Below, piece by piece: positions 1-8,206 of a DNA stretch of 64,000 nt. The translations under genes and the position numbers were made by a program. Each line of letters opens with the position of its first letter. Positions within the stretch are counted from its first letter, which is position 1. Source of the DNA: UBA668 sp963720695. GTDB lineage: Bacteria; Actinomycetota; Acidimicrobiia; Acidimicrobiales; Ilumatobacteraceae. Where the stretch lies: NCBI GenBank assembly GCA_963720695.1, contig CAVRGG010000004.1, positions 1,116,001 through 1,180,000 of the forward strand, in the 5' to 3' direction. The notes below the pieces were generated by a model. The model did no database searches and was not told the origin of the DNA. It was given only the letters and a program-made list of their open reading frames with translations.

Positions 1-438
1 CACCAGCGCCGCCGCTTCGTCAGACACCGAATCCGGTACTCGAACAGCGTTCACATCGGCGAACGGAACCGTCGTGAACTCGGCGAACGCACCCCATCGG
101 GTGAACCCGGGTTGCTGCTGGTTGCGGCAGACCTGGTGCTGCCCGAGCCGACACGGCTCGCACACGCCGCATCCACACACGAAGGGGGCGACGACGCGGT
201 CTCCGACCCGCACCCGCTGCACGTCGCCGGCGGTGGCCACCACACGCCCGACGAATTCGTGGCCGCCCACGTGTGGGCAGACGATGTCGGGGTCGGTGCC
301 GTGCCAGCCGTGATAGTCACTGCGGCACAGCCCCACGGCGAGGACCTCGACCACCACCTCGCCGGCTGACGGCGTGGGCATGGCGACGTCCTCGACCTGG
401 ATGGGCCCGCGGAACTGGCGGTAGACGGCCGCCTTCAT
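1..438 (-). CDS. Zinc-dependent alcohol dehydrogenase (N-terminal part)
   Basis: The reading frame starts at ATG 438 and runs off the left edge, leaving 146 residues of the N-terminal GroES-like domain of a medium-chain zinc alcohol dehydrogenase. Visible hallmarks are the catalytic-zinc ligands Cys38 and the GHE motif (residues 59-61), and the structural-zinc cluster of cysteines at 90, 93, 96 and 104 (CGVCEPC...C). Members of this family oxidise alcohols or reduce aldehydes with NAD(P). The substrate cannot be told because the nucleotide-binding domain lies outside the window. It is followed on the same strand by nothing visible; the small gene at 458-874 lies just upstream and could share its transcript. 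Confidence 0.9.
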   Translation of the reverse strand, partial: MKAAVYRQFRGPIQVEDVAMPTPSAGEVVVEVLAVGLCRSDYHGWHGTDPDIVCPHVGGHEFVGRVVATAGDVQRVRVGDRVVAPFVCGCGVCEPCRLGQHQVCRNQQQPGFTRWGAFAEFTTVPFADVNAVRVPDSVSDEAAALV

Positions 439-457
439 TCGATGGGTCGAGGTCCGC

Positions 458-874
458 TCAGAGGGCGCGAGAGATGCCGGCCCTCTTCAACACCGCCGGC
501 TCGACGCCGACGGCGCGCCATGCGGCATACGAGATGCCCTTGCGGGAACTGTACGAGGCGGCCACCTCGACGAAACCGGCCTCGAGCGACTTCGGGTCGA
601 CCTTGGTCTGCATCGAGGCGAGTTCGCGCTCGAGATCGAACCGCTCCTGGACGAGTTCGAGCTCGCGCACCGGTGACGCGCCGGCGATTTCCTGGTTGAT
701 CGCGGCGAGTCGCTTCGCCACCGAATCCGGAGTGCGTTTGCGGCCGGGCTTGCCCTTGCTGTTGCGAAGTGCGTCGAGATAGTCGCGTACCACACGACCT
801 TCGACCCTGCCTTCGGCCATCGCCGCCTTGTGCTCGTCCGAGATGGAGTTCTTGGGACCACGCTTTGCTGCCAT
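458..874 (-). CDS. Conserved hypothetical protein, 138 aa
   Basis: A 138-residue basic, helix-rich soluble protein. The N-terminus is rich in Lys, Arg and Gly (AAKRGPKN) and contains a GRKRTPDSVAKRL segment that looks like a DNA-binding or nucleic-acid-contacting helix. The rest is amphipathic helix with many Glu, Lys and Arg residues and no membrane segment. It looks like one of the small basic proteins widely seen in actinobacteria, but no function is assigned. It lies 19 bases upstream of the alcohol dehydrogenase on the same strand, so co-transcription is possible. The frame is much longer than competing frames here and has ordinary codon use for the window. Confidence 0.7.
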   Translation of the reverse strand: MAAKRGPKNSISDEHKAAMAEGRVEGRVVRDYLDALRNSKGKPGRKRTPDSVAKRLAAINQEIAGASPVRELELVQERFDLERELASMQTKVDPKSLEAGFVEVAASYSSRKGISYAAWRAVGVEPAVLKRAGISRAL

Positions 875-1087
875 TCCGCAATGCTACGTCTGATCCGCCC
901 GAGACTTCCTAGAACTGCGTGAGAAAAAGCTGACAATCTTCGAGGAATTCGCCCCAACTCCTCCGGCAAACACCGCCACGGGAGCTCGGACAATGATGAT
1001 CAATCACCAGCACTCATGCGCGGCGTGCTGATCAGCAATCTGACGGAAAAGTTGGCATCTCGTTCACGACCGCACCAACATGAGGAG

Positions 1088-1822
1088 ATGCATGCTCTGC
1101 GGCGCTCGAGGTGGGCGTCGGCCGCCACGTGCATCGTCGTCGCCCTCGCAGCGTGCTCGTCGTCGGCCGGCCTCCCCGACGACACGCTGCCCCCGTTCTC
1201 TGGTGGGACCATCACCTTCCCTTCGACGACCGCGCCGGCCCTTCCTTCGGAGTCCACGACCGTGGTGCCGATCGACGTCACGACCAGCCCGACCACCGCA
1301 TCCACCACCACCACCGCTTCGTCGCCGCAGGTCGTGTGGCAGGGCTGGGGCTACTACGACGTCCCCCAACTCGGTAGCGAATCGGTGCGCGGCACCGGTT
1401 GCGGCAGCGACGGAAGTCTCGGCGAGGTGATCCCCGATGGCATCTGGAACGTCATCGTGGGTGACGGCAGCGGGGCCGACGCGTTCTGGACGACGTCGCA
1501 GATCCGCGTCGACGTCCGTTGCGTCTACACGGGTGCCGCCGGCCGACAGCTCTACACCACGGCGTGTTCGACGGACCCCGAGAGCGACGCCTGCGCGATC
1601 GGTTCACCGGACTGGTTCGTCGTCAATGCCAACAGTCGATTGCGCACGATGCCCGTCGCCCCGACCGTGCAATACGGCGTGGGCGGACTCGGCAGCACGC
1701 CGTGCGCGCCGATCACCCTCGACCGATCCTCGCCCGATGCCCCGTGGCGGTTCATGGACAGTTGGATCGTGATCGACCACGGCGTCGTCACCACGGTGAT
1801 CGCCGCCTGTCCCGCCGGCTGA
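1088..1822 (+). CDS. Putative lipoprotein with Thr-rich linker
   Basis: Starting at ATG 1088 (GAGGAG lies directly before it), the protein has a basic N-terminus, a hydrophobic stretch and a lipobox ending LAAC at Cys23, so it is probably lipid-anchored outside the membrane. A linker rich in Thr, Ser and Pro (about residues 30-75) precedes a roughly 165-residue extracellular domain. That domain has several cysteines which may form disulfides. An upstream in-frame ATG at 1016 would bury the signal peptide and is less likely. No known domain is recognised. It converges on the flavin monooxygenase gene, and a repeat element lies between them. Confidence 0.7.
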   Translation: MHALRRSRWASAATCIVVALAACSSSAGLPDDTLPPFSGGTITFPSTTAPALPSESTTVVPIDVTTSPTTASTTTTASSPQVVWQGWGYYDVPQLGSESVRGTGCGSDGSLGEVIPDGIWNVIVGDGSGADAFWTTSQIRVDVRCVYTGAAGRQLYTTACSTDPESDACAIGSPDWFVVNANSRLRTMPVAPTVQYGVGGLGSTPCAPITLDRSSPDAPWRFMDSWIVIDHGVVTTVIAACPAG

Positions 1823-1860
1823 ACCCGAGTCGACCCCCGCCTCCGTGCCCCACGGCGCTG

Positions 1861-1940
1861 CTTCTGGGTCGGATTCGTTGCGGTTTCCGGGAAGATTCCT
1901 GTCCAGATCCCCGCATGGGAAGGATGCTGACCAGAATCCG
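1861..1940. repeat. Interspersed inverted-repeat element, copy 1
   Basis: The outer arms resemble each other as an imperfect inverted repeat: CTTCTGGGTCGGAT at 1861 and GGATGCTGACCAGAA near 1922. Between them is GATTCCTGTCCAGA, also found at 29142-29155. The element lies between two convergent genes. Related copies are at 19162-19236 and 29080-29160. It may act as a bidirectional terminator or be a REP/MITE-like sequence. Confidence 0.55.
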
Positions 1941-1943
1941 AGG

Positions 1944-2957
1944 TCACATGGTCCAGTGTTCGGCGAGGAGTTCGATGCTGCGGACCCGGGCGGAGAGGTC
2001 GTAGGCGACCGAGGTGACCATCAGTTCGCGGGCACCGGTGCGGCGCACGAGCGTCTCGAGCGCCTCGACCGCCGCAGCGGGTTCACCGACGATCCGGCTC
2101 GTGGGCAGCCGGTTGGCCTCGTCGAGATCGGGGTGGGCCGCGGCATCGGTGGGCGACGGCAGCCGGATGAAGCGCCCCGTCCGGCGGCCGAGCGCGGTGA
2201 GTCGCCCCGGTGCGGCATGCCAGTCGGCGTCGGCCTGGGTGTCGGCGACGAGCACGTTGGCGGTGATGATCATGTACGGCTCGGCGAGAACGGCCGACGG
2301 CCGGAAGCTCTGGTGGTAGAGCTCGGTGGCCTGCAGCGCTCCGCCCATGTCGAAGTGATGAGCGAACGCGAACGGAAGTCCGAGATGCCCGGCGAGCTGC
2401 GCGCTGTACCCGCTCGAGCCGAGCAGGAACACCTCGGGCGACGAGGTGGGCGCGGGAGTCGCCGAGAACTGCGTCCACAGCCCCTCCTCCCCACGAACGT
2501 CACCGAGCAGGCCCATCAGGTCGATGAGGTCACGAGGGAAGTCGTCGGCACCCAGCAGCTCTGCGGATCGGCGGAGCGCGACGGCGGTGCGCTGGTCGGT
2601 GCCAGGAGCGCGGCCGATGCCGACGTCGATGCGGCCCGGGTAGAGGCCTTCGAGCATCGCGAACTGCTCGGCGACCACGAGCGGAGCGTGATTGGGCAAC
2701 ATCACGCCACCCGAACCCACGCGGATGCGGGACGTGTGGGCGGCGAGGTGCGCGATGAGCACCGTCGGCGACGTGCATGCCACGCTCGGCATGTTGTGAT
2801 GCTCTGCCACCCAGAACCGGGTGTAGCCGAGCTCGTCGGCGCGCCGAGCGAGCGCGGCCGTGCTGCGCAGGGCGTCGGCCGACGACTGTCCGTCGTTGAG
2901 GACCGACAGGTCGAGGATCGAGAGCGGAACTCGAGAAGCGTCGTGCACGTGGTTCAC
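1944..2957 (-). CDS. LLM-class flavin-dependent oxidoreductase
   Basis: A 337-residue bacterial-luciferase-like (TIM-barrel) monooxygenase. The family pattern is clear: a conserved SILDLSVL N-terminus, FWVAEHHNM near residue 48, the RIRVGSGGVML strand, a PLVVAEQFAMLEGLYPGRIDVGIGRAPG block in the middle, and a C-terminal regulatory segment. The overall pattern fits the MsnO8-like subgroup, which uses FMN or F420. These enzymes oxidise varied small molecules, so the substrate is unknown. The start codon follows the usual family N-terminus. The next small gene downstream in the operon sense is separated by the repeat; upstream, the 106-aa gene at 2983-3303 is only 25 bases away and probably co-transcribed. 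Confidence 0.9.
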   Translation of the reverse strand: MNHVHDASRVPLSILDLSVLNDGQSSADALRSTAALARRADELGYTRFWVAEHHNMPSVACTSPTVLIAHLAAHTSRIRVGSGGVMLPNHAPLVVAEQFAMLEGLYPGRIDVGIGRAPGTDQRTAVALRRSAELLGADDFPRDLIDLMGLLGDVRGEEGLWTQFSATPAPTSSPEVFLLGSSGYSAQLAGHLGLPFAFAHHFDMGGALQATELYHQSFRPSAVLAEPYMIITANVLVADTQADADWHAAPGRLTALGRRTGRFIRLPSPTDAAAHPDLDEANRLPTSRIVGEPAAAVEALETLVRRTGARELMVTSVAYDLSARVRSIELLAEHWTM

Positions 2958-2982
2958 GGTACGCGGCGTCGCGAGCGGTTGC

Positions 2983-3303
2983 TCAGAACCGGCGGTCGTT
3001 CTGCTTCTTCTTGAACGGCACGGTGAACGGTGCGGCGAGGAGGACCTCGAACTGCGCGTCGTCGGGCTGCTTGGGCTCGTTGAGCTTCTGCAGGTAGGTC
3101 TTCAGCGCCGCACGGGCGGGTGCGACGTGGTCGCCGCGGAGGCCCACCGACCGGGACAGTGCATCCTTGGCCTTGGCCACCCGTTCCTTGCGAACCGCCT
3201 TCTCCTCATCGGAGATGTTCCGCTTCGGCGCCGCCGTGGGCGCGGGCGCGTTGCGGCGCCGTTCGATCTCTTCGGCAGTCGTGACTTTGGCATGGATGGC
3301 CAT
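2983..3303 (-). CDS. Conserved hypothetical protein, 106 aa
   Basis: A small, strongly basic, probably helical soluble protein beginning MAIHAKVTTAEEIERRR. It has a Pro/Ala-rich stretch, a Lys/Arg/Glu-rich helix in the middle (KAVRKERVAKAKDAL) and a basic tail ending KKKQNDRRF. No membrane segment or known motif is visible. It lies 25 bases upstream of the flavin monooxygenase on the same strand. The charge pattern would suit nucleic-acid or ribosome association, but this is a guess from composition only. Confidence 0.65.
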   Translation of the reverse strand: MAIHAKVTTAEEIERRRNAPAPTAAPKRNISDEEKAVRKERVAKAKDALSRSVGLRGDHVAPARAALKTYLQKLNEPKQPDDAQFEVLLAAPFTVPFKKKQNDRRF

Positions 3304-3436
3304 GGACGTGTCCTTCGTGTGGGCTTGGGCCTGACCCTACCCGGCCGAGCCACGCGCCGGGCAGGAGATCGCCCATCGCGACGCGTCGATTCAGTAGCGT
3401 TGTGCAGGGCGCCGCCCCCGACGCCAGGAGGCGATC

Positions 3437-3829
3437 ATGGTCCGATTCATCCTCACCACCCTCGTCCAACTCGCGGCCAGTGCCGTCGGCCTCATCGCCG
3501 CCGCGCTGATCCTCGAGGACATGACACTCAACGGTGCGGCGTTCTTCATCGCCGTCGCGATCTTCACGCTCACCACGGCGATCATCAATCCCTTCGTCAT
3601 GAAGACGGCGATGAAACAAGCCCAGGCGCTGCTCGGCGCCTCGGCGTTGATCACCACGTTCATCGGCCTCGTGGTGACCAGCCTGATCTCCGACGGCATG
3701 CAGATCCGTGGGGCGTCCACCTGGTTCTTCGCGACGATGATCGTCTGGTTGGGCGCGCTGCTCGCCGCCGTCATCATCCCGATCATTCTGGTCAAGCAGG
3801 GCGTGGAGAGCCTCCGCGAGAGGAAGTGA
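3437..3829 (+). CDS. Four-helix membrane protein, phage-holin superfamily IV type
   Basis: A 130-residue integral membrane protein with about four transmembrane segments (roughly residues 5-27, 33-55, 65-85 and 93-117) and a short basic C-terminal tail. Length and hydrophobic pattern match the widespread 4-TMS phage holin superfamily IV of chromosomal proteins. Most of these are not phage lysis genes and have no proven role. An AGGAGG ribosome site sits a few bases before the ATG. There are no phage genes nearby, so a holin function in lysis is not supported. Confidence 0.75.
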   Translation: MVRFILTTLVQLAASAVGLIAAALILEDMTLNGAAFFIAVAIFTLTTAIINPFVMKTAMKQAQALLGASALITTFIGLVVTSLISDGMQIRGASTWFFATMIVWLGALLAAVIIPIILVKQGVESLRERK

Positions 3830-3954
3830 CCCCTGGCGGGTCGCCGCTCGCTGGAGAACTGTCGGCTGCCTGACGGTCCATCTGTCGCCTCGCCGATGGA
3901 CGCGGGCGCCAGAACTGACCAGAATGTCGGTTGTGGAGCGCAGCGTCGAGACTT

Positions 3955-3976
3955 TCCGGAGCCCCCGAGCTCCGGA
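3955..3976. terminator. Small hairpin in the 3830-4088 gap
   Basis: An 8-bp perfect stem (TCCGGAGC / GCTCCGGA) with a 6-base loop, about 125 bases after the holin-like gene. It may terminate that gene, but there is no T-run. The preceding bases at 3914-3924 (CTGACCAGAAT) match an arm of the interspersed repeat family. Confidence 0.35.
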
Positions 3977-4032
3977 TCGCCCTCGTCCTCGCCCCCGCTG
4001 ACGATCGCCTGTCAGGCGTCGATCCTCAGCGA

Positions 4033-4075
4033 ACCGCCCATGCACTGTCTCACGGGAGAACGGTGCATGGGCGGT
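4033..4075 (-). terminator. Hairpin terminator after the thioesterase gene
   Basis: A perfect 13-bp stem (ACCGCCCATGCAC paired with its complement at 4063-4075) and a 17-base loop. It lies 13 bases past the stop codon of the minus-strand thioesterase gene, the expected place for its terminator. There is no clear T-tract, as is common in actinobacteria. Confidence 0.6.
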
Positions 4076-4088
4076 CCTTCGCACCTGT

Positions 4089-4784
4089 TCACTCGGTCGC
4101 GCCCTGCATGAACTGGTCTCTGTCGATCGTGATGAAGGTGGCCTTCGACCGCGCGACGACGGTGCCCTCGGCAGTCAGTTCGCCGACCATGAACAGCTTC
4201 CGACCGACCTGCTCGGCAAGACGCACCCGACATTCCAGCGGGACGCCGATGGGAACCCCGGCCTCGTACCGGACCGACAGCTCGCCAGTGAACGCCGGCT
4301 GGGCGACGAAGGAGAGCACGAAGCCGAAGAGGTCGTCGAAGAGGGCAGCGACGATGCCGCCGTGGCTACGACCGGGCGCGCCCTCGTGGGCGGCACGCAG
4401 CGTGCACGTCGCCACGGCGTCGTCGCCGTCGCGGTGGACGTGCAGATCGAGTCCCCAGGGACTGGCCCGTCCGGACACCGGACGCTCGTCGTAGGTCGAC
4501 AGCACGGCACCATCGACGGGCGGCTCTCCCCACTCGCCCTGCGGTCGACTCTGCGAGCGGCTCCTCACCGGACCAGCGGCGAGTTCGTCGGTGAGGCTGT
4601 TGAGCTCGGTCGACACCCGGTCGATGAGCTCCAGCGACGCGTGATGCCCGACGATGGCGTGACCGAGGTCGCGGATCGACTTGCCGGCCCACGCCCGCGC
4701 ATCGGCGATCCGGTCCGGATGATCCGGTTGGGCGACGTGGACCAACGGGTCGACGTGTGCAGCATCGGTCGGCATCTCGCTCAT
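4089..4784 (-). CDS. PaaI-type hotdog-fold thioesterase family protein
   Basis: From the ATG at 4784 (MSEMPTD) the protein has 231 residues. The first 80 or so are a helical extension with an ARAW..IRDLGHAIVGH segment. A hotdog domain follows, with the typical HEGAPGRSHGGIVAALFDDLFGF helix (about residues 135-157), where the HGG motif frames the active site. The domain ends in the usual central strands. This family hydrolyses acyl-CoA or aryl-CoA thioesters. A longer frame reaching 4910 has low-complexity coding upstream and is not favoured. The gene is alone on its strand and is followed by a hairpin at 4033-4075. Confidence 0.8.
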   Translation of the reverse strand: MSEMPTDAAHVDPLVHVAQPDHPDRIADARAWAGKSIRDLGHAIVGHHASLELIDRVSTELNSLTDELAAGPVRSRSQSRPQGEWGEPPVDGAVLSTYDERPVSGRASPWGLDLHVHRDGDDAVATCTLRAAHEGAPGRSHGGIVAALFDDLFGFVLSFVAQPAFTGELSVRYEAGVPIGVPLECRVRLAEQVGRKLFMVGELTAEGTVVARSKATFITIDRDQFMQGATE

Positions 4785-4940
4785 CGCGGTCAACCTAGCC
4801 ATCGGCTCACCAACGCCCCCCGTCCGGCGTCGGGCAGCCGGACCGACTACCGCTCCGACATCCGTCGCATCGACGGCCGCTGGCGGATCACCACGAAGAC
4901 CTACGCGCACACGGGCGGTGAGCCCCCTGTGATGTGAGGC

Positions 4941-5480
4941 TCATCCGGCCTCGGCCCGCAGCCGGTCGAGAAACCGGAGCGCGGCGAGCGACGATTCGCT
5001 TCGCCAGAGTGCCACCACATCGAGCGACTCGTCCTGTGCGATCTGGGCACCGATCGCCAACGCGAGGTGCTCGATGTGGTCGCGCTGGTGATCGATCATG
5101 GCGCGCATCTCGACGCCGTTGAGCTCGGCGAGCACCAACTTCAGGAGCAGTTCACTGCGAAGGTCGCGCAGGTGCAGCACCGGTGTGCGCAGCCACGCTC
5201 GTAGCCGAGTCCGACCGGCACGGGTGGGCGCCAGAATCGTCCGGGTCCCACCGGCGATGCCGGGCTCTTCGGCGATGGGGTGGACGAGGCCGCGGATCGT
5301 GAGCTGCTCCAGCGATCGATAGGTGAGCGCCCGCGAGAGCGACCAGACGCGGCCGACATCGCCGTCGGGCTTCAGCCGAGCGGCGATGGCGAATCCGTGC
5401 GCCGGTCCGGTCGCGAGGACGCCGAGGCATGCCCACTCCCCGAGCAGGAGTCGCTGAGCTTCCGTGCGGATCGCTGTCAC
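4941..5480 (-). CDS. PadR-family transcriptional regulator (in the mod operon)
   Basis: A 179-residue regulator with an N-terminal winged helix (ACLGVLATGPAHGFAIAARL, then SRALTYRSLEQLTIRGLV) typical of PadR. A wing with TRTILAPTRAGR and a C-terminal helical Vir-like dimerisation region (LLLKLVLAEL ...) follow. Its start codon overlaps the modC stop by four bases (ATGA), so it is translationally coupled to the molybdate transporter. PadR proteins usually repress their own operons. Here it probably takes the place of ModE, but no molybdate-binding domain is seen, so the effector is unknown. The palindrome at 8138-8158 is a candidate operator. Confidence 0.85.
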   Translation of the reverse strand: MTAIRTEAQRLLLGEWACLGVLATGPAHGFAIAARLKPDGDVGRVWSLSRALTYRSLEQLTIRGLVHPIAEEPGIAGGTRTILAPTRAGRTRLRAWLRTPVLHLRDLRSELLLKLVLAELNGVEMRAMIDHQRDHIEHLALAIGAQIAQDESLDVVALWRSESSLAALRFLDRLRAEAG

Positions 5481-6532
5481 GCGGGATAGACCTCGATGTC
5501 GGTGGCCTTGACGGTCGCGTACACGTCGTCACCGGGCCGCAACCGCAACGACTCGAGCGCGCCGACCGTGATCTCGGCGGTCAGCGGCAGCGCACCGTCG
5601 ATGCCGACCCGGACACGATCCCCGAGGCGGTCGAGATCGGTGACCACGCCGGGCCACACGTTGCGCGCGCTCGAGCCTGCGGGCACCTCGGCGAACAACG
5701 ACACCGAGTGCGGACGAACGACGGCGAACGCCGCGCCGTCGGGTGCGTCGGCGATGACGACGCCGGCGCCACCGGCGGTGGTGAGCACCCCGGCGAGGAC
5801 CGTCCCCGCCACCAGGTTCACCCCGACGAGGTCGGCAACGTACCGTGACCGGGGGTGCGCCGAGACCTCGGCGAGTGTGCCCGCCTGCACGACCTTCCCC
5901 TCGTCGAGGACGACGACCCGATCGGCGAGGGCATACGCGTCGACGGGATCATGCGTCACGAGAAGGCGCATCCCGTCGAAGGTCGCCAGGTGGCGACGAA
6001 GGTCTCGACGAACCGTGCCGCGCGTCCCCGCGTCGAGGGCCGCCAATGGCTCGTCGAGCAACAGCAACCGCGGTTCGGTGGCGAGCGCCCGCGCGAGCGC
6101 CGTCCGCTGCGCCTGGCCGCCCGACAGCACCCCCGGCCGCTCGCCGGCGTACTCGGCGAGGCCGACCCGGTCCAGCCACTGCGTCGCGATGCGACGCGCA
6201 TCGGTCTTGGGTGCGCGGCGAGCGCGGAGGCCGAAAGCGACGTTCTCGAGCACGGTCATGTGATCGAACAACAGGTACTCCTGGAACACGACCCCGATCC
6301 TTCGGCGATCGGGTTCGACGAACACATCCGCAGCAGGGTCGTCGATGACCACGCCGTCGAGTTCGATCCGTCCGCCGTCGAGCGGAGCGAGACCCGCGAG
6401 GCAACGCAGGACGGTGCTCTTCCCGGCGCCGTTGGGCCCGAGGATCGCGACGAGCTCACCTGGCTCGACCGAGAGCTGCACGTCGAGATCGAGCGTGCCC
6501 AATCGAAGCCGGAGGTCGGCGGACAGCGTCAT
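5477..6532 (-). CDS. modC: Molybdate ABC transporter, ATP-binding protein ModC
   Basis: From the ATG at 6532 (MTLSADL) there are 351 residues. The ATPase domain shows Walker A GPNGAGKST at about 32-40, the Q-loop in VFQEYLLF, the signature LSGGQAQRTALARAL, Walker B LLLLDEPLAALD, and the switch His in LVTHD. A C-terminal TOBE (molybdate-binding, MopI-like) domain occupies about residues 285-350. The protein energises uptake of molybdate or tungstate through ModB. Its start overlaps the modB stop and its stop overlaps the PadR start, each by four bases. A longer frame to 6574 would add an Arg-rich leader and is not needed. Confidence 0.95.
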   Translation of the reverse strand: MTLSADLRLRLGTLDLDVQLSVEPGELVAILGPNGAGKSTVLRCLAGLAPLDGGRIELDGVVIDDPAADVFVEPDRRRIGVVFQEYLLFDHMTVLENVAFGLRARRAPKTDARRIATQWLDRVGLAEYAGERPGVLSGGQAQRTALARALATEPRLLLLDEPLAALDAGTRGTVRRDLRRHLATFDGMRLLVTHDPVDAYALADRVVVLDEGKVVQAGTLAEVSAHPRSRYVADLVGVNLVAGTVLAGVLTTAGGAGVVIADAPDGAAFAVVRPHSVSLFAEVPAGSSARNVWPGVVTDLDRLGDRVRVGIDGALPLTAEITVGALESLRLRPGDDVYATVKATDIEVYPA

Positions 6533-7365
6533 GCATGCACCGCGGGATCGCGAGGGTCGGACCGCCCGAACCACCGATCACGAAGACCGAGGAGGACCGC
6601 GAAGGAGATCGCGATCAGCACCAGCGCGAGCACGATCGCCTCTTCGGGATTCCGTTCGAGGGCCAGGTACACCGCGAGCGGCATCGTCTGGGTGGTGCCG
6701 GGGAAGTTGCCGGCGAACGTGATGGTGGCGCCGAACTCGCCGAGTGCTCGCGCCCACGCCAGCACAGCACCGGCGATGAGCGCCGGCCGGATGGCGGGCA
6801 GCGTCACGCGACGGAACGTGTACCACCGCGTGGCACCCAGCGTTCGTGAGGCGTCCTCGAATCGCTGATCGAGCTGACGTAGCGACGCCTCCACCGTGAT
6901 GATGAGGAACGGCATCGCGACGAACGTCTGGGCGACGACCACGCCCGCGGTGGTGAACGGGAGGCGGATGTCGAACCAACGGTCGAGGTACTGGCCGACG
7001 ATGCCCCGCCTGCCGAGTGCGAAGAACAGCGCCACGCCGCCCACCACCGGAGGCAGCACCATCGAGAGCGTGCACAGCGCCCTCACCACCCCTCGCCCGG
7101 GGAACGACACGCGGGCGAGCAGCCACGCCAGCGGCACTCCGAAGATCACCGACAGCAACGTCGCCCAGAACGAGCACACCAGCGAGAGCCTCAGCGCGGT
7201 CAGTGCCGCGTCGTCGGTCAGGTACGTCCACGCATGCGACCACGGGGCACGCCACAGCAGCCCGACGAGCGGGAGAGCGAAGAACGCAACGGCGACGACC
7301 GCGAGCACGAGAACCGGCACCGGGAGTGCGCCGCCACCACCACGTCGTCGTGCGCGGTCGCTCAC
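6529..7365 (-). CDS. modB: Molybdate ABC transporter permease ModB
   Basis: A 278-residue inner-membrane permease with about five to six transmembrane segments. The BPD_transp_1 domain has the EAA loop near residues 180-200 (EDASRTLGATRWYTFRRVTLP), which contacts ModC. A loop sequence before it (VVAQTFVAMPFLI) is typical of ModB and CysT-type permeases. It starts with ATG overlapping the modA stop by four bases and ends overlapping modC by four, so the three genes are translated together. An Arg/Gly-rich N-terminus (SDRARRRGGGGAL) lies on the cytoplasmic side. Confidence 0.93.
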   Translation of the reverse strand: MSDRARRRGGGGALPVPVLVLAVVAVAFFALPLVGLLWRAPWSHAWTYLTDDAALTALRLSLVCSFWATLLSVIFGVPLAWLLARVSFPGRGVVRALCTLSMVLPPVVGGVALFFALGRRGIVGQYLDRWFDIRLPFTTAGVVVAQTFVAMPFLIITVEASLRQLDQRFEDASRTLGATRWYTFRRVTLPAIRPALIAGAVLAWARALGEFGATITFAGNFPGTTQTMPLAVYLALERNPEEAIVLALVLIAISFAVLLGLRDRWFGRSDPRDPAVHA

Positions 7366-8129
7366 GGCGAGAGGAATCCGTATCGAGCGAGGATCGCCTG
7401 CGCGGGGTCACTGGCCACGAAGGCGACGAACGCCGCGGCCGCGTCCGGGTTCGGCGCGTGCTTGGTGACCACGATCGGATACTTGCTGACGACATTGATG
7501 TCGTCGGGGATGGGCACGCCCTCCGCGTCCGAGCCCGCAGCGCTGACGTCGGTGACGAACACGATGCCGGCGTCCGCCTCACCGGCGGTGACCTTGGTGA
7601 CGACGCCCTTCACCTTCGTCTCGAGGCTCTTGGGCGTCACCTGGACTCCAGCGTTGCTCAAGATCGTCGCAGCACCCTTGCCGCACGGGACATCCGGTGC
7701 GCAGAGCACCACCAGCAGACTCGGATCGGCGAGATCGGCGACCCCGCTGATGTGTTGCGGGTTGCCGGCTTCGACGATGATCTCGAAGGAGTTCCGAGCG
7801 ATCACCACAGGGTCCGCTGCCTGCCCACCCGCGTCGACCAGCTTGGCCATGTTCGACTCGTCGGCGGACACGAACACGTCGGCGGGCGCACCCTGGTCGA
7901 TCTGGGTCACGAGGTCGGACGAGCCTGCGAAGTTGAACCGCACGTGCGCGTCGGGATGCGCAGCGGTGAACGCAGCGCCGATCTCCGTGAACGCATCGGT
8001 GAGCGAGGACGCTGCGAACACCGTGACGTCGCCGCGTACGCCGGCGGCCGGCGCCGCATCGGACCCACACGACGCGAGAGGAAGCACTGCGAGCCCGACG
8101 AGGACGACGGCGACGGCTGATCGATGCAC
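7362..8129 (-). CDS. modA: Molybdate ABC transporter substrate-binding lipoprotein ModA
   Basis: A 255-residue periplasmic-type binding protein. A signal peptide ends in the lipobox LASC (Cys21), so the protein is anchored to the outer face of the membrane. The mature protein begins with the family pattern VTVFAASSLTDAFTEIG and contains FNFAGSSDLVTQI, where Ser residues bind the oxyanion. Later come VFVSADESNM and the conserved GEADAGIVFVTDV hinge region. It captures molybdate or tungstate for the ModBC channel. It is the first gene of modABC-padR. A palindrome that overlaps the likely -10 region (TATCAT) sits directly upstream. Confidence 0.95.
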   Translation of the reverse strand: MHRSAVAVVLVGLAVLPLASCGSDAAPAAGVRGDVTVFAASSLTDAFTEIGAAFTAAHPDAHVRFNFAGSSDLVTQIDQGAPADVFVSADESNMAKLVDAGGQAADPVVIARNSFEIIVEAGNPQHISGVADLADPSLLVVLCAPDVPCGKGAATILSNAGVQVTPKSLETKVKGVVTKVTAGEADAGIVFVTDVSAAGSDAEGVPIPDDINVVSKYPIVVTKHAPNPDAAAAFVAFVASDPAQAILARYGFLSP

Positions 8130-8137
8130 GGGGCGAT

Positions 8138-8158
8138 GATAGTCACCGGTTGACTATC
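8138..8158 (-). promoter_or_regulatory. Palindromic operator candidate in front of modA
   Basis: Arms GATAGTCA and TGACTATC are perfect inverted repeats separated by five bases; the palindrome ends 9 bases before the modA ATG. On the modA strand the right arm contributes TATCAT, a plausible -10 box giving a very short leader. A repressor bound here would block transcription. The operon-encoded PadR protein is the obvious candidate, but this is inferred. Confidence 0.55.
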
Positions 8159-8206
8159 CTCGGCCGATCCGGCCGTCGACGGCGTCGGTCGACCACAATC
8201 GTGACC

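Noticed and set aside
3437..3829. Phage lysis holin
   Set aside because: Only the fold is holin-like; no endolysin or other phage gene is nearby.
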